Shown: positions 8,981 through 16,329, numbered from the stretch's first letter. The stretch: DNA of 19,109 nt from JBEAUL01 sp041161475 (GCA_041161475.1 JBEAUL010000095.1:1-19109), one strand, 5' to 3'. Made by a program: numbers and translations. Notes: generated from the letters alone by a model not told the origin.

Positions 8981-9697
8981 ATGAACACAGTTAAATCATT
9001 ACGCTACCTGATATTGTTATTACCCCTTTCACTGTCCTGTTTAACGGGCTGTGGTGGTGGCGCCACGCATCGCAAAATACAGACTGCAAAGAATACCGAT
9101 GGTCCCCCTTTAGGCAAACCGCTCGTAGATGTATATAAGGTTCCCAATGCGGTACCACGGCATGAACCACTCAGTCGCATTGGCAACAGACCCAGCTATA
9201 CTGTGTTTCAACAACACTATCGGGTCCTGCCTTCCAGCCACGGTTTTAAAGAAAGAGGGCCCGCTTCCTGGTATGGCCGTAAATGGCATGGCCGTAAAAC
9301 GGCCAATGGCGAAACCTATGACATGTATGCCATGACCGCAGCACATAAACATTTACCTCTACCGACCTATCTTAAAGTAACCAATCTAGAAAATGGCCGT
9401 CATATTATCGTACGCGTGAACGACAGAGGTCCTTTTCATGGAAAACGCATTGTCGATTTATCTTATGCCGCTGCTGCTAAATTGGATTTAGTATCCCCAG
9501 GGACTGCCTGGGTTGAAATTGAAGCCATCCATCCCAAACACTACAAAGCACACCACTTGCCAAAACAACATTCCCCTCAAAAAAACGTGCTTCCTATTCC
9601 GCGCCGTATCACGCATCCCGTTCATAAAGGGCCACGGATTATTACCAAAAAACCACCCCCAGAACGCCCGACACGGATACAAAAACGGCATACTTGA
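8981..9697 (+). CDS. rlpA: RlpA septal-ring lytic transglycosylase lipoprotein
   Basis: Outer-membrane lipoprotein that in Pseudomonas cleaves naked (stem-peptide-free) glycan and aids daughter-cell separation. It has a signal peptide ending in lipobox LTGC with the acylated Cys at 24, and a double-psi beta-barrel domain at about 92-182 beginning GPASWYGRKWHGRKTANGE. E111, H122 and D148 have the same spacing (11 and 37 residues) as the E120, H131 and D157 I recall for P. aeruginosa RlpA, so it is probably active. After the barrel there is only a Pro/Lys/His-rich tail of about 55 residues. The C-terminal SPOR domain that targets other RlpA proteins to the septum is missing, and the frame stops normally. 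It follows mltB by 14 bases. Confidence 0.93.
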   Translation: MNTVKSLRYLILLLPLSLSCLTGCGGGATHRKIQTAKNTDGPPLGKPLVDVYKVPNAVPRHEPLSRIGNRPSYTVFQQHYRVLPSSHGFKERGPASWYGRKWHGRKTANGETYDMYAMTAAHKHLPLPTYLKVTNLENGRHIIVRVNDRGPFHGKRIVDLSYAAAAKLDLVSPGTAWVEIEAIHPKHYKAHHLPKQHSPQKNVLPIPRRITHPVHKGPRIITKKPPPERPTRIQKRHT

Positions 9698-9718
9698 ATC
9701 TTAGCAATACCCCACTGT

Positions 9719-9735
9719 CGCCAAAGGGCGCTTTT
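9719..9735 (+). terminator. Weak terminator-like hairpin after rlpA
   Basis: CGCC (9719-9722) can pair with GGCG (9727-9730), followed by CTTTT. The stem is only four base pairs, so this would be a leaky terminator at best between rlpA and dacA. Confidence 0.2.
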
Positions 9736-9757
9736 AAGTGTCGATTGGGAAAAATCG

Positions 9758-9766
9758 TGATACAAT
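9758..9766 (+). promoter_or_regulatory. Extended -10 promoter candidate for dacA
   Basis: TGATACAAT matches the extended -10 pattern TGnTAtaAT in five of six hexamer positions and lies 48 bases before the dacA ATG. No good -35 is seen 16-18 bases upstream, which extended -10 promoters tolerate. Together with the weak hairpin at 9719-9735 it suggests dacA-lipB-lipA can be transcribed separately. Confidence 0.4.
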
Positions 9767-9813
9767 TGGGTAGATCCCCCCTAGAATCGAGACAAAACGA
9801 ATGAGGCCTTTAT

Positions 9814-11049
9814 ATGCGATTGATGCAAAGCCCGTGGCTTAAGTACAGTATCCTAATCCTTAGCTTTTTCAGCATTCATACTGTTTTTTCAGACACCCCA
9901 GCCTCTGCATCCATCAAGGCCAACAAAAGTAAGCAATTACCTGTTATTACAGCGCCTCCTGCGCCACCCAATCTTGCTGCAAAAGCCTTTGTATTGTTAG
10001 ATTACGACAGCCATCATGTCATTGCTTCTCACAACAAAGATGAACGCGTAGAACCCGCCAGCCTCACCAAAATGATGACGGTTTATGTTATCGATCATGC
10101 GCTTGCACAAGGTAAATTGCGACTACAAGATTTAGTACCCATTAGCGCCTCTGCCTGGAAAACAGGCGGCTCTCGCACATTTTTAAATGTTAACTCGCGT
10201 GTGCCAGTACAAGAGCTTATCCGAGGCATTATTATCCAATCAGGCAATGATGCTTCTGTGGCAATGGCAGAATATCTGGCAGGCTCTGAAGAAAGTTTTG
10301 CAGAGCTCATGAATACCTATGCAAAATCTTTAGGGATGACGCAAACCCATTTTATGAATGCAACAGGATTACCACACCCAGATCATTATACAACAACACA
10401 AGATTTGGCCATTTTGGCAAATGCCCTCATCCGTGATTTCCCAGAAAGCTACGCTTTGTATTCACAAAAAGAATACGAATACCAAGGAATCAAACAGTTG
10501 AATCGCAATCGTCTTTTGTGGCGCAATGAAGCCGTAGACGGCATTAAAACAGGTTTTACTGATTCTGCCGGTTACTGTCTTGCAGCTTCTGGTAAAAAAG
10601 GCAATATGCGACTCATCGCCATTGTGATGGGCACGAAAAGTGATGAAGCTCGCACCAGCGAAACAAACAAATTAATTAACTATGGCTTTAATTTTTTTGA
10701 AACCCATAAGCTGTATCCCGCTTTAACTCCTGTCAAGCAAACGCGTATTTGGATGGGTAAAGAGAAAAATCTAAATCTTGGCCTAGGCAATGATTTATAT
10801 ATCACGATTCCAAAAGGCACTTATCGAAAACTACAGGCGACTATTGAAGTCAAGGAACCCTTAAAAGCCCCGACACAAATTGGGCAACCGATTGGCGTAT
10901 TGTCTGTTCAACTGCATGATGAATCTCTGATCCAACAACCCGTTGTCGCACTACAAAATATTGGGCGAGGCAGCTTATTAAGCCGCGTCTACGATTATTT
11001 CCACTTAAGCTTTGAAGCACTATGGAAAAAACTGATCCAAAACGCATAA
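9814..11049 (+). CDS. dacA: D-alanyl-D-alanine carboxypeptidase (PBP5/6 family)
   Basis: Low-molecular-weight penicillin-binding protein that removes the terminal D-Ala of peptidoglycan pentapeptides and thereby limits cross-linking. The 411 residues have an N-terminal signal peptide (about 1-26), the peptidase S11 active-site motifs SLTK at 83-86 (S83 nucleophile), SGN at 143-145 and KTG at 245-247, then the beta-rich C-terminal domain. It ends in an amphipathic helix (VYDYFHLSFEALWKKLI) of the kind that anchors PBP5 to the outer face of the inner membrane. GAGG at 9803-9806, seven bases before the ATG, supports the start. Its last 28 bases overlap the lipB reading frame; the DUF493 gene (ybeD) usually found between them is missing. 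Confidence 0.95.
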   Translation: MRLMQSPWLKYSILILSFFSIHTVFSDTPASASIKANKSKQLPVITAPPAPPNLAAKAFVLLDYDSHHVIASHNKDERVEPASLTKMMTVYVIDHALAQGKLRLQDLVPISASAWKTGGSRTFLNVNSRVPVQELIRGIIIQSGNDASVAMAEYLAGSEESFAELMNTYAKSLGMTQTHFMNATGLPHPDHYTTTQDLAILANALIRDFPESYALYSQKEYEYQGIKQLNRNRLLWRNEAVDGIKTGFTDSAGYCLAASGKKGNMRLIAIVMGTKSDEARTSETNKLINYGFNFFETHKLYPALTPVKQTRIWMGKEKNLNLGLGNDLYITIPKGTYRKLQATIEVKEPLKAPTQIGQPIGVLSVQLHDESLIQQPVVALQNIGRGSLLSRVYDYFHLSFEALWKKLIQNA

Positions 11050-11687
11050 CCGTACGTCATTGGCCCCTGTCATCCTATGAGGATGTCTGGGTGGCTATGC
11101 GTGCTTTTACCGATGCTCGCACACCCGAGACATCGGATGAGATATGGATCGTACAACATATGCCTGTATTCACCTTAGGGCAAGCCGGTCGCCCCGAACA
11201 CATTCTACGGGCAGGAAATATTCCAGTTGTACAAACCGATCGTGGGGGACAGGTCACCTACCACGGCCCAGGCCAACTCGTCGTATATACCTTGTTCGAT
11301 TTAAAAAAACGCAACCTTTCTGTACACCGTCTGGTTTGCTTGCTCGAGCAAGTCATTATCGATCTACTCAATGGCTATCGTATTACAGCAACCCGAAAAG
11401 AAAAAGCGCCCGGTGTATATGTTGATGGTGCAAAAATTGCTGCGATTGGTCTTCGTCTTCGCCGTCAATGCAGCTACCACGGATTTAGTCTTAATATTGA
11501 CATGGACCTAAGCCCCTTTACACAAATTAATCCCTGTGGTTACCCAAACCAACCGGTAACACAGCTTAAAGCCTTAAAAACCGACTGTACGATTGACGCT
11601 GTAGTGGCAGATTGTATTACTTTGTTAGAAAAACAATTTTCTGATACCACTGCTGAACACAAATCTGCATCTTATCAACCGATATAA
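11022..11687 (+). CDS. lipB: Octanoyl-[ACP]:protein N-octanoyltransferase
   Basis: Cytoplasmic enzyme that transfers octanoate from acyl carrier protein to lipoyl domains, the first step of de novo lipoate assembly. The 221 residues carry the family hallmarks: DEIWIVQHMPVFTLGQAG at 39-56, TDRGGQVTYHGPGQLVVY at 72-89, the lysine K138 in GAKIAAIGLR, and the acyl-thioester cysteine C172 in INPCGY, close to E. coli K135 and C169. The start overlaps the end of dacA by 28 bases; the N-terminal residues align well with E. coli LipB, so the overlap appears genuine. It is followed by lipA after 11 bases, the normal order, with the lipA ribosome site touching the lipB stop. Confidence 0.96.
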   Translation: MEKTDPKRITVRHWPLSSYEDVWVAMRAFTDARTPETSDEIWIVQHMPVFTLGQAGRPEHILRAGNIPVVQTDRGGQVTYHGPGQLVVYTLFDLKKRNLSVHRLVCLLEQVIIDLLNGYRITATRKEKAPGVYVDGAKIAAIGLRLRRQCSYHGFSLNIDMDLSPFTQINPCGYPNQPVTQLKALKTDCTIDAVVADCITLLEKQFSDTTAEHKSASYQPI

Positions 11688-11698
11688 GGATAATTGTA

Positions 11699-12676
11699 AT
11701 GTCGACACATTCCACGCCCCCAACAACACCAAAGAATCCAACACAAAAACAACGGGGACAGGACAAAATGGCACGTATTCCCATTACGATAAAGCCGACA
11801 GAACCAAACGAAATGCCACGAAAACCCGATTGGATCCGAGTAAAAGCCAATACAAATGGCGAAGTCACTCGTATTAAACAACTATTACGTCAGCATAAAC
11901 TGCACAGTGTCTGTGAAGAAGCCTCCTGTCCAAATTTAAGTGAATGTTTTGGACATGGTACGGCCACATTTATGATTATGGGAGACAAATGTACACGACG
12001 CTGTACTTTCTGTGACGTAGCGCATGGTCGCCCCGATCCACTCGATAAAGAAGAGCCTATGCGCTTGGCAAAGGCCATACAAGATTTAAAGTTACGTTAT
12101 GTGGTGATTACTTCTGTTGATAGAGACGATTTGCTGGACGGTGGCGCAGGCCATTTTCGAGATTGTATTCGTGCCATTCGAACCCATAGTCCAACAACCC
12201 AAATTGAAATACTGGTGCCTGATTTTCGCGGTCGCATGCAAATCGCGCTAGATCATTTATCAGAAGCCCCGCCCGATGTTTTTAATCACAATGTAGAAAC
12301 GGTTCCTCGCTTGTATCGTGCCGTACGCCCTGGCTCAGATTATGCATGGTCACTGGATTTAATCAGACAATTTAAAGCGCGATTTCCGCACATTCCGACA
12401 AAGTCAGGTTTAATGCTGGGCTTAGGAGAACAGGATGAGGAAATCGAACAGACCCTAACAGAATTAAAAGCCGCTGACTGTGACAGACTCACTTTAGGGC
12501 AATATTTACAGCCCAGTCGCTTTCATTCCCCTGTAGACCGATTTGTCACACCTGAAGCCTTTGCTGCGTTTAAAGTGTTTGCTGAACAATTGGGATACGA
12601 ACATGTTGCCAGTGGTCCTTTGGTGCGTTCTTCTTATCACGCAGATTTACAAGCAGCCGGAAAAGCAGTGGGCTAA
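11699..12676 (+). CDS. lipA: Lipoyl synthase
   Basis: Radical-SAM enzyme that inserts two sulfur atoms into the octanoyl chain placed by LipB. Both iron-sulfur clusters are represented: C72, C77 and C83 (CEEASCPNLSEC) for the auxiliary, sacrificial cluster, and the CTRRCTFC motif with C98, C102 and C105 for the SAM-binding cluster. The conserved VRSSYHAD near the C-terminus supplies the serine ligand of the auxiliary cluster. At 325 residues it is a usual length, with a Thr/Pro/Lys-rich first 25 residues. AAGGA at 11686-11690 is eight bases before the ATG. It ends six bases from the convergent photolyase gene with no hairpin terminator between them. Confidence 0.97.
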   Translation: MSTHSTPPTTPKNPTQKQRGQDKMARIPITIKPTEPNEMPRKPDWIRVKANTNGEVTRIKQLLRQHKLHSVCEEASCPNLSECFGHGTATFMIMGDKCTRRCTFCDVAHGRPDPLDKEEPMRLAKAIQDLKLRYVVITSVDRDDLLDGGAGHFRDCIRAIRTHSPTTQIEILVPDFRGRMQIALDHLSEAPPDVFNHNVETVPRLYRAVRPGSDYAWSLDLIRQFKARFPHIPTKSGLMLGLGEQDEEIEQTLTELKAADCDRLTLGQYLQPSRFHSPVDRFVTPEAFAAFKVFAEQLGYEHVASGPLVRSSYHADLQAAGKAVG

Positions 12677-12682
12677 TTTATT

Positions 12683-14098
12683 TTATTTACTCGCCAACTG
12701 CTTAATTTGTTGATAATAATGTAGGGCTTTGTCGCGTGCAACAGCATGGTCAACAATGGGTTTGGGGTACTTGTGACGAATGTTCAGGTTCGATACCCAA
12801 GGTTCATGAATTTCTGAAGGAGATACATGCGCTAACTCGGGTATCCATCGCTTAACATAGGTTCCTTCTGGATCGAATTTTTTTCCTTGTAAGGTTGGGT
12901 TAAAAATTCGGAAATAGGGCGCTGCATCTGCCCCACATCCCGCAACCCATTGCCAACTGGCACTGTTACTCGCTAAATCAGCGTCCACCAGGGTATCTAA
13001 AAACCACTCAGCCCCTGATTGCCAAGGAATAAACAGATCTTTAACCAAAAAAGACGCTACAATCATACGGACGCGATTATGCATCCACCCTGTTGTCCAT
13101 AATTCTCGCATGCCGGCATCAACAATGGGGTAACCGGTTTCTCCTTTTGTCCAAGCGGTCCAAGATTTTTTGTCTGAATGCCAAGGAAAATGTTTGAATA
13201 GGGGATTTAAAGGTTGTTCTGGCAATGCCTTAAAATGATGCAACAAGTGGTAAGAAAATTCTCGCCAAACCAATTCTTTTAAATAGGTTTCTTCTACCGG
13301 CTGAGACAAAGCCGTATGATAGATTCGATGGGGCGAGATTTCACCAAAATGTAAATGCGGAGATAAGCGCGAAGTGCCACTTGCATTCCCCGGAAAATCT
13401 CTTTGTGTTGCATACTGCTGGATGGGGTTTTTTATAAAATTGAGCAACCGTTTTTGTGCAGAGACTTCTCCAGGTATCCATGTTTTTTCAAAGCCTAGGG
13501 CCCAATTGGGGTGCCGAGGGCACAGCTGCCAAGTATCTAATTGATCAACCGTAATGATATTTTTTTCTTGATGCCAGGACAATGAGGGGGGTAATGCCGA
13601 AGGGGCTTTTGACAACCATTGCTTGAGCACAGATTCCGTGAGGCCACTAGAAGACGCTTTCCAAAAAGGCGTGTATTTTTGATAGGGTTTTCCTTGTCCG
13701 GTTAACACTTTCTCTGGATTGTGTAACAGGTATCCTGGGTAGGCTTCTAGCGAAACACCTACTGTTCGTAATTTCTGAAACAATAGGGCATCGGCTGCGG
13801 CCAATGCAGGTTCATGTCTTTGGGTACAATACAGCGCTTGAATATTTTTCTGGGCCACCAAGCGTAAAATAATCTCTTCTTCTGGCGCATTACTCAAAAA
13901 TAATCGATGGCCATATTGCTGTAAACTGGCATCAAATGCTTTTAAGCTGTGATGAAGCCACCATCGACTCGCAGAGCCAAGTGATTTGGGCAATACATAG
14001 AGAAAGGTCACTGTCTTAGGATGCGCACTGAGTGCTGCCTTAAGTGCTAAGTTATCTGACAAGCGTAAATCTTGTCTTAACCAAAATAAAACATTCAT
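12683..14098 (-). CDS. phrB: Deoxyribodipyrimidine (CPD) photolyase
   Basis: Light-dependent DNA repair flavoprotein that splits cyclobutane pyrimidine dimers. The 471 residues match E. coli PhrB in length. The N-terminal antenna domain begins VLFWLRQDLRLSDN; the FAD domain has SRLSPHLHFGEISPHRIY (243-260), ELVWREFSYHLLHHF (275-289), TGYPIVDAGMRELWTTGWMH (321-340) and WQWVAGCGADAAPYFRIFNP (382-401). N378, the residue next to the flavin that separates photolyases from plant-type cryptochromes, is present, and W359 and W382 fit the electron-transfer tryptophans. The gene faces lipA tail to tail and diverges from the lysozyme-like gene across 67 bases in which I see no strong promoter. It appears intact. 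Confidence 0.95.
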   Translation of the reverse strand: MNVLFWLRQDLRLSDNLALKAALSAHPKTVTFLYVLPKSLGSASRWWLHHSLKAFDASLQQYGHRLFLSNAPEEEIILRLVAQKNIQALYCTQRHEPALAAADALLFQKLRTVGVSLEAYPGYLLHNPEKVLTGQGKPYQKYTPFWKASSSGLTESVLKQWLSKAPSALPPSLSWHQEKNIITVDQLDTWQLCPRHPNWALGFEKTWIPGEVSAQKRLLNFIKNPIQQYATQRDFPGNASGTSRLSPHLHFGEISPHRIYHTALSQPVEETYLKELVWREFSYHLLHHFKALPEQPLNPLFKHFPWHSDKKSWTAWTKGETGYPIVDAGMRELWTTGWMHNRVRMIVASFLVKDLFIPWQSGAEWFLDTLVDADLASNSASWQWVAGCGADAAPYFRIFNPTLQGKKFDPEGTYVKRWIPELAHVSPSEIHEPWVSNLNIRHKYPKPIVDHAVARDKALHYYQQIKQLASK

Positions 14099-14165
14099 CG
14101 ATTAGAACCTATTTATTTTTCTTCTATAGTAATACTACCCTTCAAATAAAACCAGGCTTTTAGGC

Positions 14166-14651
14166 ATGTTTAAGCATAAGCAGTTAAGACAAGTCGTCAT
14201 TCAACCGGCGCTTCATTTATTGGATGCATACTCTGTCGATGCCGAAGAACTGTTGATTGCCACTTGCGCCATTGAAAGCGATGGTGGCACCTACCTTGTT
14301 CAAACTGGCTTAGGATCGGCTAAGGGTATTTTTCAAATGGAGCCTATCACCCATGATGATTTATGGAGCCGATTTTTAAAAAACAATCCACTGTTAAAAA
14401 ATCGTCTGCTCATAACCTGTGGATATCAATCTCCTCCAAGAGCAGAAACCCTCGTTACCAATCTTCTATATGCAAGTATGATGGCTTATGTCTTGTATAT
14501 GAGCCGTTCTCCACATCACTTTCCCGCTCAAAATGATATTAACGCCGTCTGGATACACTACAAAAAATATTGGAATACATATTTAGGAAAAACAACAAAA
14601 GAAAAATTTTTGAATGCGTATTATCACTTTGTTGGAGGACATGTATCCTAG
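14166..14651 (+). CDS. Small lysozyme-like protein, phage-type
   Basis: A 161-residue protein whose central region, IATCAIESDGGTYLVQTGLG (31-50) followed by GIFQMEPITHDDLW (54-67), looks like a lysozyme/lytic transglycosylase fold, with E37 as the likely catalytic glutamate. I associate this IES...FQMEP-TH-D pattern with phage and prophage proteins rather than chromosomal transglycosylases. There is no signal peptide or membrane anchor, so if it acts on peptidoglycan it would need a holin or virion for export; no such partner is in view. The start is not strongly supported: CAGG at 14151-14154 is eleven bases upstream. It stands alone between the photolyase and the broken region, and may be a phage relic or a domesticated gene. 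Activity is inferred from the motif only. Confidence 0.65.
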   Translation: MFKHKQLRQVVIQPALHLLDAYSVDAEELLIATCAIESDGGTYLVQTGLGSAKGIFQMEPITHDDLWSRFLKNNPLLKNRLLITCGYQSPPRAETLVTNLLYASMMAYVLYMSRSPHHFPAQNDINAVWIHYKKYWNTYLGKTTKEKFLNAYYHFVGGHVS

Positions 14652-14676
14652 ACTGAAGACTTATCTTGCTTTAAAG

Positions 14677-14952
14677 TCATGGGCTATCGAATTTTTTTGT
14701 CGTGTTGTTATCCATCGGATTATCTACAGTCTTTGGTGAAAACAACAAGGAAGCGACCTCTTTTTGTTGTTCAGAAAGCATTAAGCGGTTTTCTAATGCG
14801 GCGACCTGTGCTTTAAGATGTTCGACTTCCAGCACTTTTTGTTGATACATTTCTTCATGCTTTAGTATCTCATTTTTTCTATCTCGGCAAATTTTTAAGA
14901 TGCCATGACACTTCCTGTGTAAGTTTGATAAGAAAATCTGGCGGAGATCAGT
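14677..14952 (-). pseudogene. Broken or very small coiled-coil frame
   Basis: On the minus strand the frame is open for 91 codons up to the TGA at 14677-14679. Conceptual translation has a basic start (LHRKCHGILKICRDRKNE) followed by a regular heptad-like coil (VLEVEHLKAQVAALENRL) and a polar tail. No start codon exists near its beginning; the first in-frame ATG is at 14850 and would give only 57 residues with a weak ribosome site. Upstream, an ATG at 14995 follows the consensus promoter but runs out of frame into a TAG after ten codons. A single-base indel between 14995 and 14952 could once have joined the two. I do not recognise the protein; a truncated transposase or mobilisation-type protein is possible but unproven. 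Confidence 0.4.
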
Positions 14953-15014
14953 TTACCGTAACCTAACCAACTCCAAACTGGGGTGGTATAGTCATGTTTT
15001 CAGTCTCTGAGGCG

Positions 15015-15043
15015 ATTATAGATGCGTACTCGGAGAGTGTCAA
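15015..15043 (-). promoter_or_regulatory. Perfect sigma70 consensus promoter, leftward
   Basis: Read on the minus strand: TTGACA (15043-15038), exactly 17 bases, TATAAT (15020-15015). Both hexamers are perfect. The halves ACTCTCCGAG and CTCAGAGACT (8 of 10 complementary positions) flank the spacer/-10 region and could be an operator. Transcription would run toward the broken coiled-coil frame; the first ATG (14995) opens only ten codons. Confidence 0.75.
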
Positions 15044-15082
15044 ATGAACGATTTTGGATTCTCTGCAAATCATTTGATGATG

Positions 15083-15131
15083 TTATCGTGTCCCTAAAGT
15101 TACGCTATATGTAACCTTACGGACATGATAA
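15083..15131. repeat. 49-base imperfect palindrome with 21-base arms
   Basis: The arms 15083-15103 and 15111-15131 are complementary at 18 of 21 positions plus one G-T wobble, around the loop GCTATAT. The outer parts are TTATCGTGTCC and GGACATGATAA; the inner parts are GTTAC and GTAAC. It lies upstream of both divergent promoters (orphan leftward, fic rightward). The two-fold symmetry suits a recombinase crossover/res-like site, a large operator, or a cruciform; no T-run follows, so it is not a terminator. Confidence 0.7.
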
Positions 15132-15145
15132 ACCACCCTATGCAT

Positions 15146-15239
15146 TTTATCGGCATGTTATGCTTGACTTATGGGCTATTTATCGGCATAATAAGTAATG
15201 CGAGAGAAACTGATATTGAGCTTAGATCATGCCGACAAA
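15146..15239 (+). repeat. Three copies of an 11-base operator-like motif
   Basis: TTTATCGGCAT occurs exactly at 15146-15156 and 15179-15189, start to start 33 bases apart (about three helical turns), bracketing the -35 and covering part of the -10. An inverted copy with one mismatch (ATGCCGACAAA) lies at 15229-15239 and includes the fic start codon. The placement suggests a repressor site, perhaps bound by the Fic protein through its C-terminal winged-helix-like region. Confidence 0.5.
15164..15192 (+). promoter_or_regulatory. sigma70 promoter of the fic-kinase operon
   Basis: TTGACT (15164-15169), 17 bases, CATAAT (15187-15192): five of six matches at each hexamer with ideal spacing, 36 bases before the fic ATG. 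The -10 overlaps one copy of the 11-base motif TTTATCGGCAT, and another copy lies upstream of the -35. Confidence 0.7.
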
Positions 15240-16329
15240 CTTTAAACCCATGTATAGTATAACCCCTAGCATTGCCAAAAGCCTGATGAGAATTGAGGCT
15301 GCGAAGGAAAAGGTCACGTTACTGCCTGTTAACCCTACAGTCCTCGCCTCGCTGCGTGAGACGGCAAAGCTATATACTACGCATTATTCGACGATGATAG
15401 AAGGCAATCAGCTCAAGCCCGATGAGATCAAAGAGGTTATTCAGCTTCAAGGTCATTTCCCCGGTAGAGAACGTGATGAGCATGAAGTAAAAGGCTATTA
15501 TGCTGCGCTTGCCCAATTAGAACAATATGCCTCACAAAACCATCCCGTTACCGAAAAAATTATTCAAACTTTGCATGCTCTGGTGATGAGTGATGGAAGA
15601 ACGCGCATTAAACCAACACCTTACCGAGATGGACAAAATGTTATCAAGGACAGTGGAACAGGAACGATTGTCTATATGCCTCCGGAAGCCAAAGATGTTC
15701 CGGGGCTTATGCGCAATTTAGTGTCATGGATCAAAGAAAATGAAGAGATACCGTGCCCTATTGTCGCCGGCATTGCTCATTACCAGTTTGCAACGATTCA
15801 CCCCTATTACGATGGAAATGGACGAACAAGTAGGTTACTGACGACCCTAATCTTGCACCTTGGTGGGTATGATTTAAAAGGTCTGTATTCTCTTGAAGAA
15901 TATTATGCTAAAAACTTACTCGGATATTATCGCGCCATCAGCATCGGTCCATCTCACAATTATTATTTTGGAAGGGCAGAAAGCGATATAACCCCTTGGG
16001 TGGAATATTTTACGGAAGGGATGGCTTTTGCTTTTGAAAAAGTTGTTGCACAAATGATTGCAAGTAATGAGAAAGGCGAAAAAGATCATTCGCAAGTTTT
16101 GCGCACCTTAGATCCGAAACAGCGCAAAGCCTTGGAATTATTTAAGGGATATGATGTTGTTACAGCTAAACAAATAGGTGATCTATTTGGCTTTCAGCCT
16201 AGAACGAATGCTGCGCTTTGCAAAAAATGGGTTGAAGGTGGCTTTTTAGAAATAGTAGACGCTTCTAACAAAGCCAGAAAATATAAATTGACAGAGCCTT
16301 ACGATATTATTGTGAAGGAGAGTCTATGA
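15229..16329 (+). CDS. Fic-domain AMPylase with C-terminal winged helix
   Basis: Fic family protein expected to transfer AMP (or another nucleotide part) to target hydroxyls. The 366 residues contain the full active-site motif HPYYDGNGRTSR at 191-202 with catalytic H191, the target-docking flap region around 135-152, and an N-terminal inhibitory motif STMIEGN at 54-60 matching [S/T]xxxE[G/N] with E58. That makes it a class II, self-inhibited Fic enzyme that would not strictly need a separate antitoxin. About residues 296-355 (RKALELFKGYDVVTAKQIGD onward) look like a winged helix, as in many Fic proteins of the COG3177 type. The ribosome site is weak and the ATG is inside a copy of the operator-like motif. 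Its TGA overlaps the ATG of the kinase gene. Target unknown. Confidence 0.92.
   Translation: MPTNFKPMYSITPSIAKSLMRIEAAKEKVTLLPVNPTVLASLRETAKLYTTHYSTMIEGNQLKPDEIKEVIQLQGHFPGRERDEHEVKGYYAALAQLEQYASQNHPVTEKIIQTLHALVMSDGRTRIKPTPYRDGQNVIKDSGTGTIVYMPPEAKDVPGLMRNLVSWIKENEEIPCPIVAGIAHYQFATIHPYYDGNGRTSRLLTTLILHLGGYDLKGLYSLEEYYAKNLLGYYRAISIGPSHNYYFGRAESDITPWVEYFTEGMAFAFEKVVAQMIASNEKGEKDHSQVLRTLDPKQRKALELFKGYDVVTAKQIGDLFGFQPRTNAALCKKWVEGGFLEIVDASNKARKYKLTEPYDIIVKESL

Larger units (their letters stand above)
14652..15228. other. 577-base region without an intact gene
   Basis: From left to right it contains a broken leftward coiled-coil frame (14677-14952), an orphan consensus promoter reading left (15015-15043), a 49-base imperfect palindrome (15083-15131), and a promoter with repeated 11-base motifs reading right (15146-15239). 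No RNA gene is recognisable. The arrangement looks like the remains of a divergently transcribed control region at the edge of a mobile segment. Confidence 0.6.

Noticed and set aside
11144..11425. 93-codon frame inside lipB
   Set aside because: Different frame within a highly conserved enzyme gene; codon pattern follows lipB.
11617..11881. Minus-strand frames rich in Cys, Phe and Trp across the lipB-lipA junction
   Set aside because: Antisense to the ends of two certain genes and with biased composition; shadows of the real coding strand.
12677..12690. T-rich stretch between lipA and phrB as a terminator
   Set aside because: No hairpin precedes it on either strand.
15140..15195. Repeats upstream of fic as a CRISPR remnant
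   Set aside because: Only two short 11-base direct copies, no spacer series and no cas genes; their position on the promoter fits operators better.
14652..15228. tRNA or attachment site in the gene-poor region
   Set aside because: No cloverleaf or tRNA 3' end is visible, so a tRNA-borne integration site is not supported.
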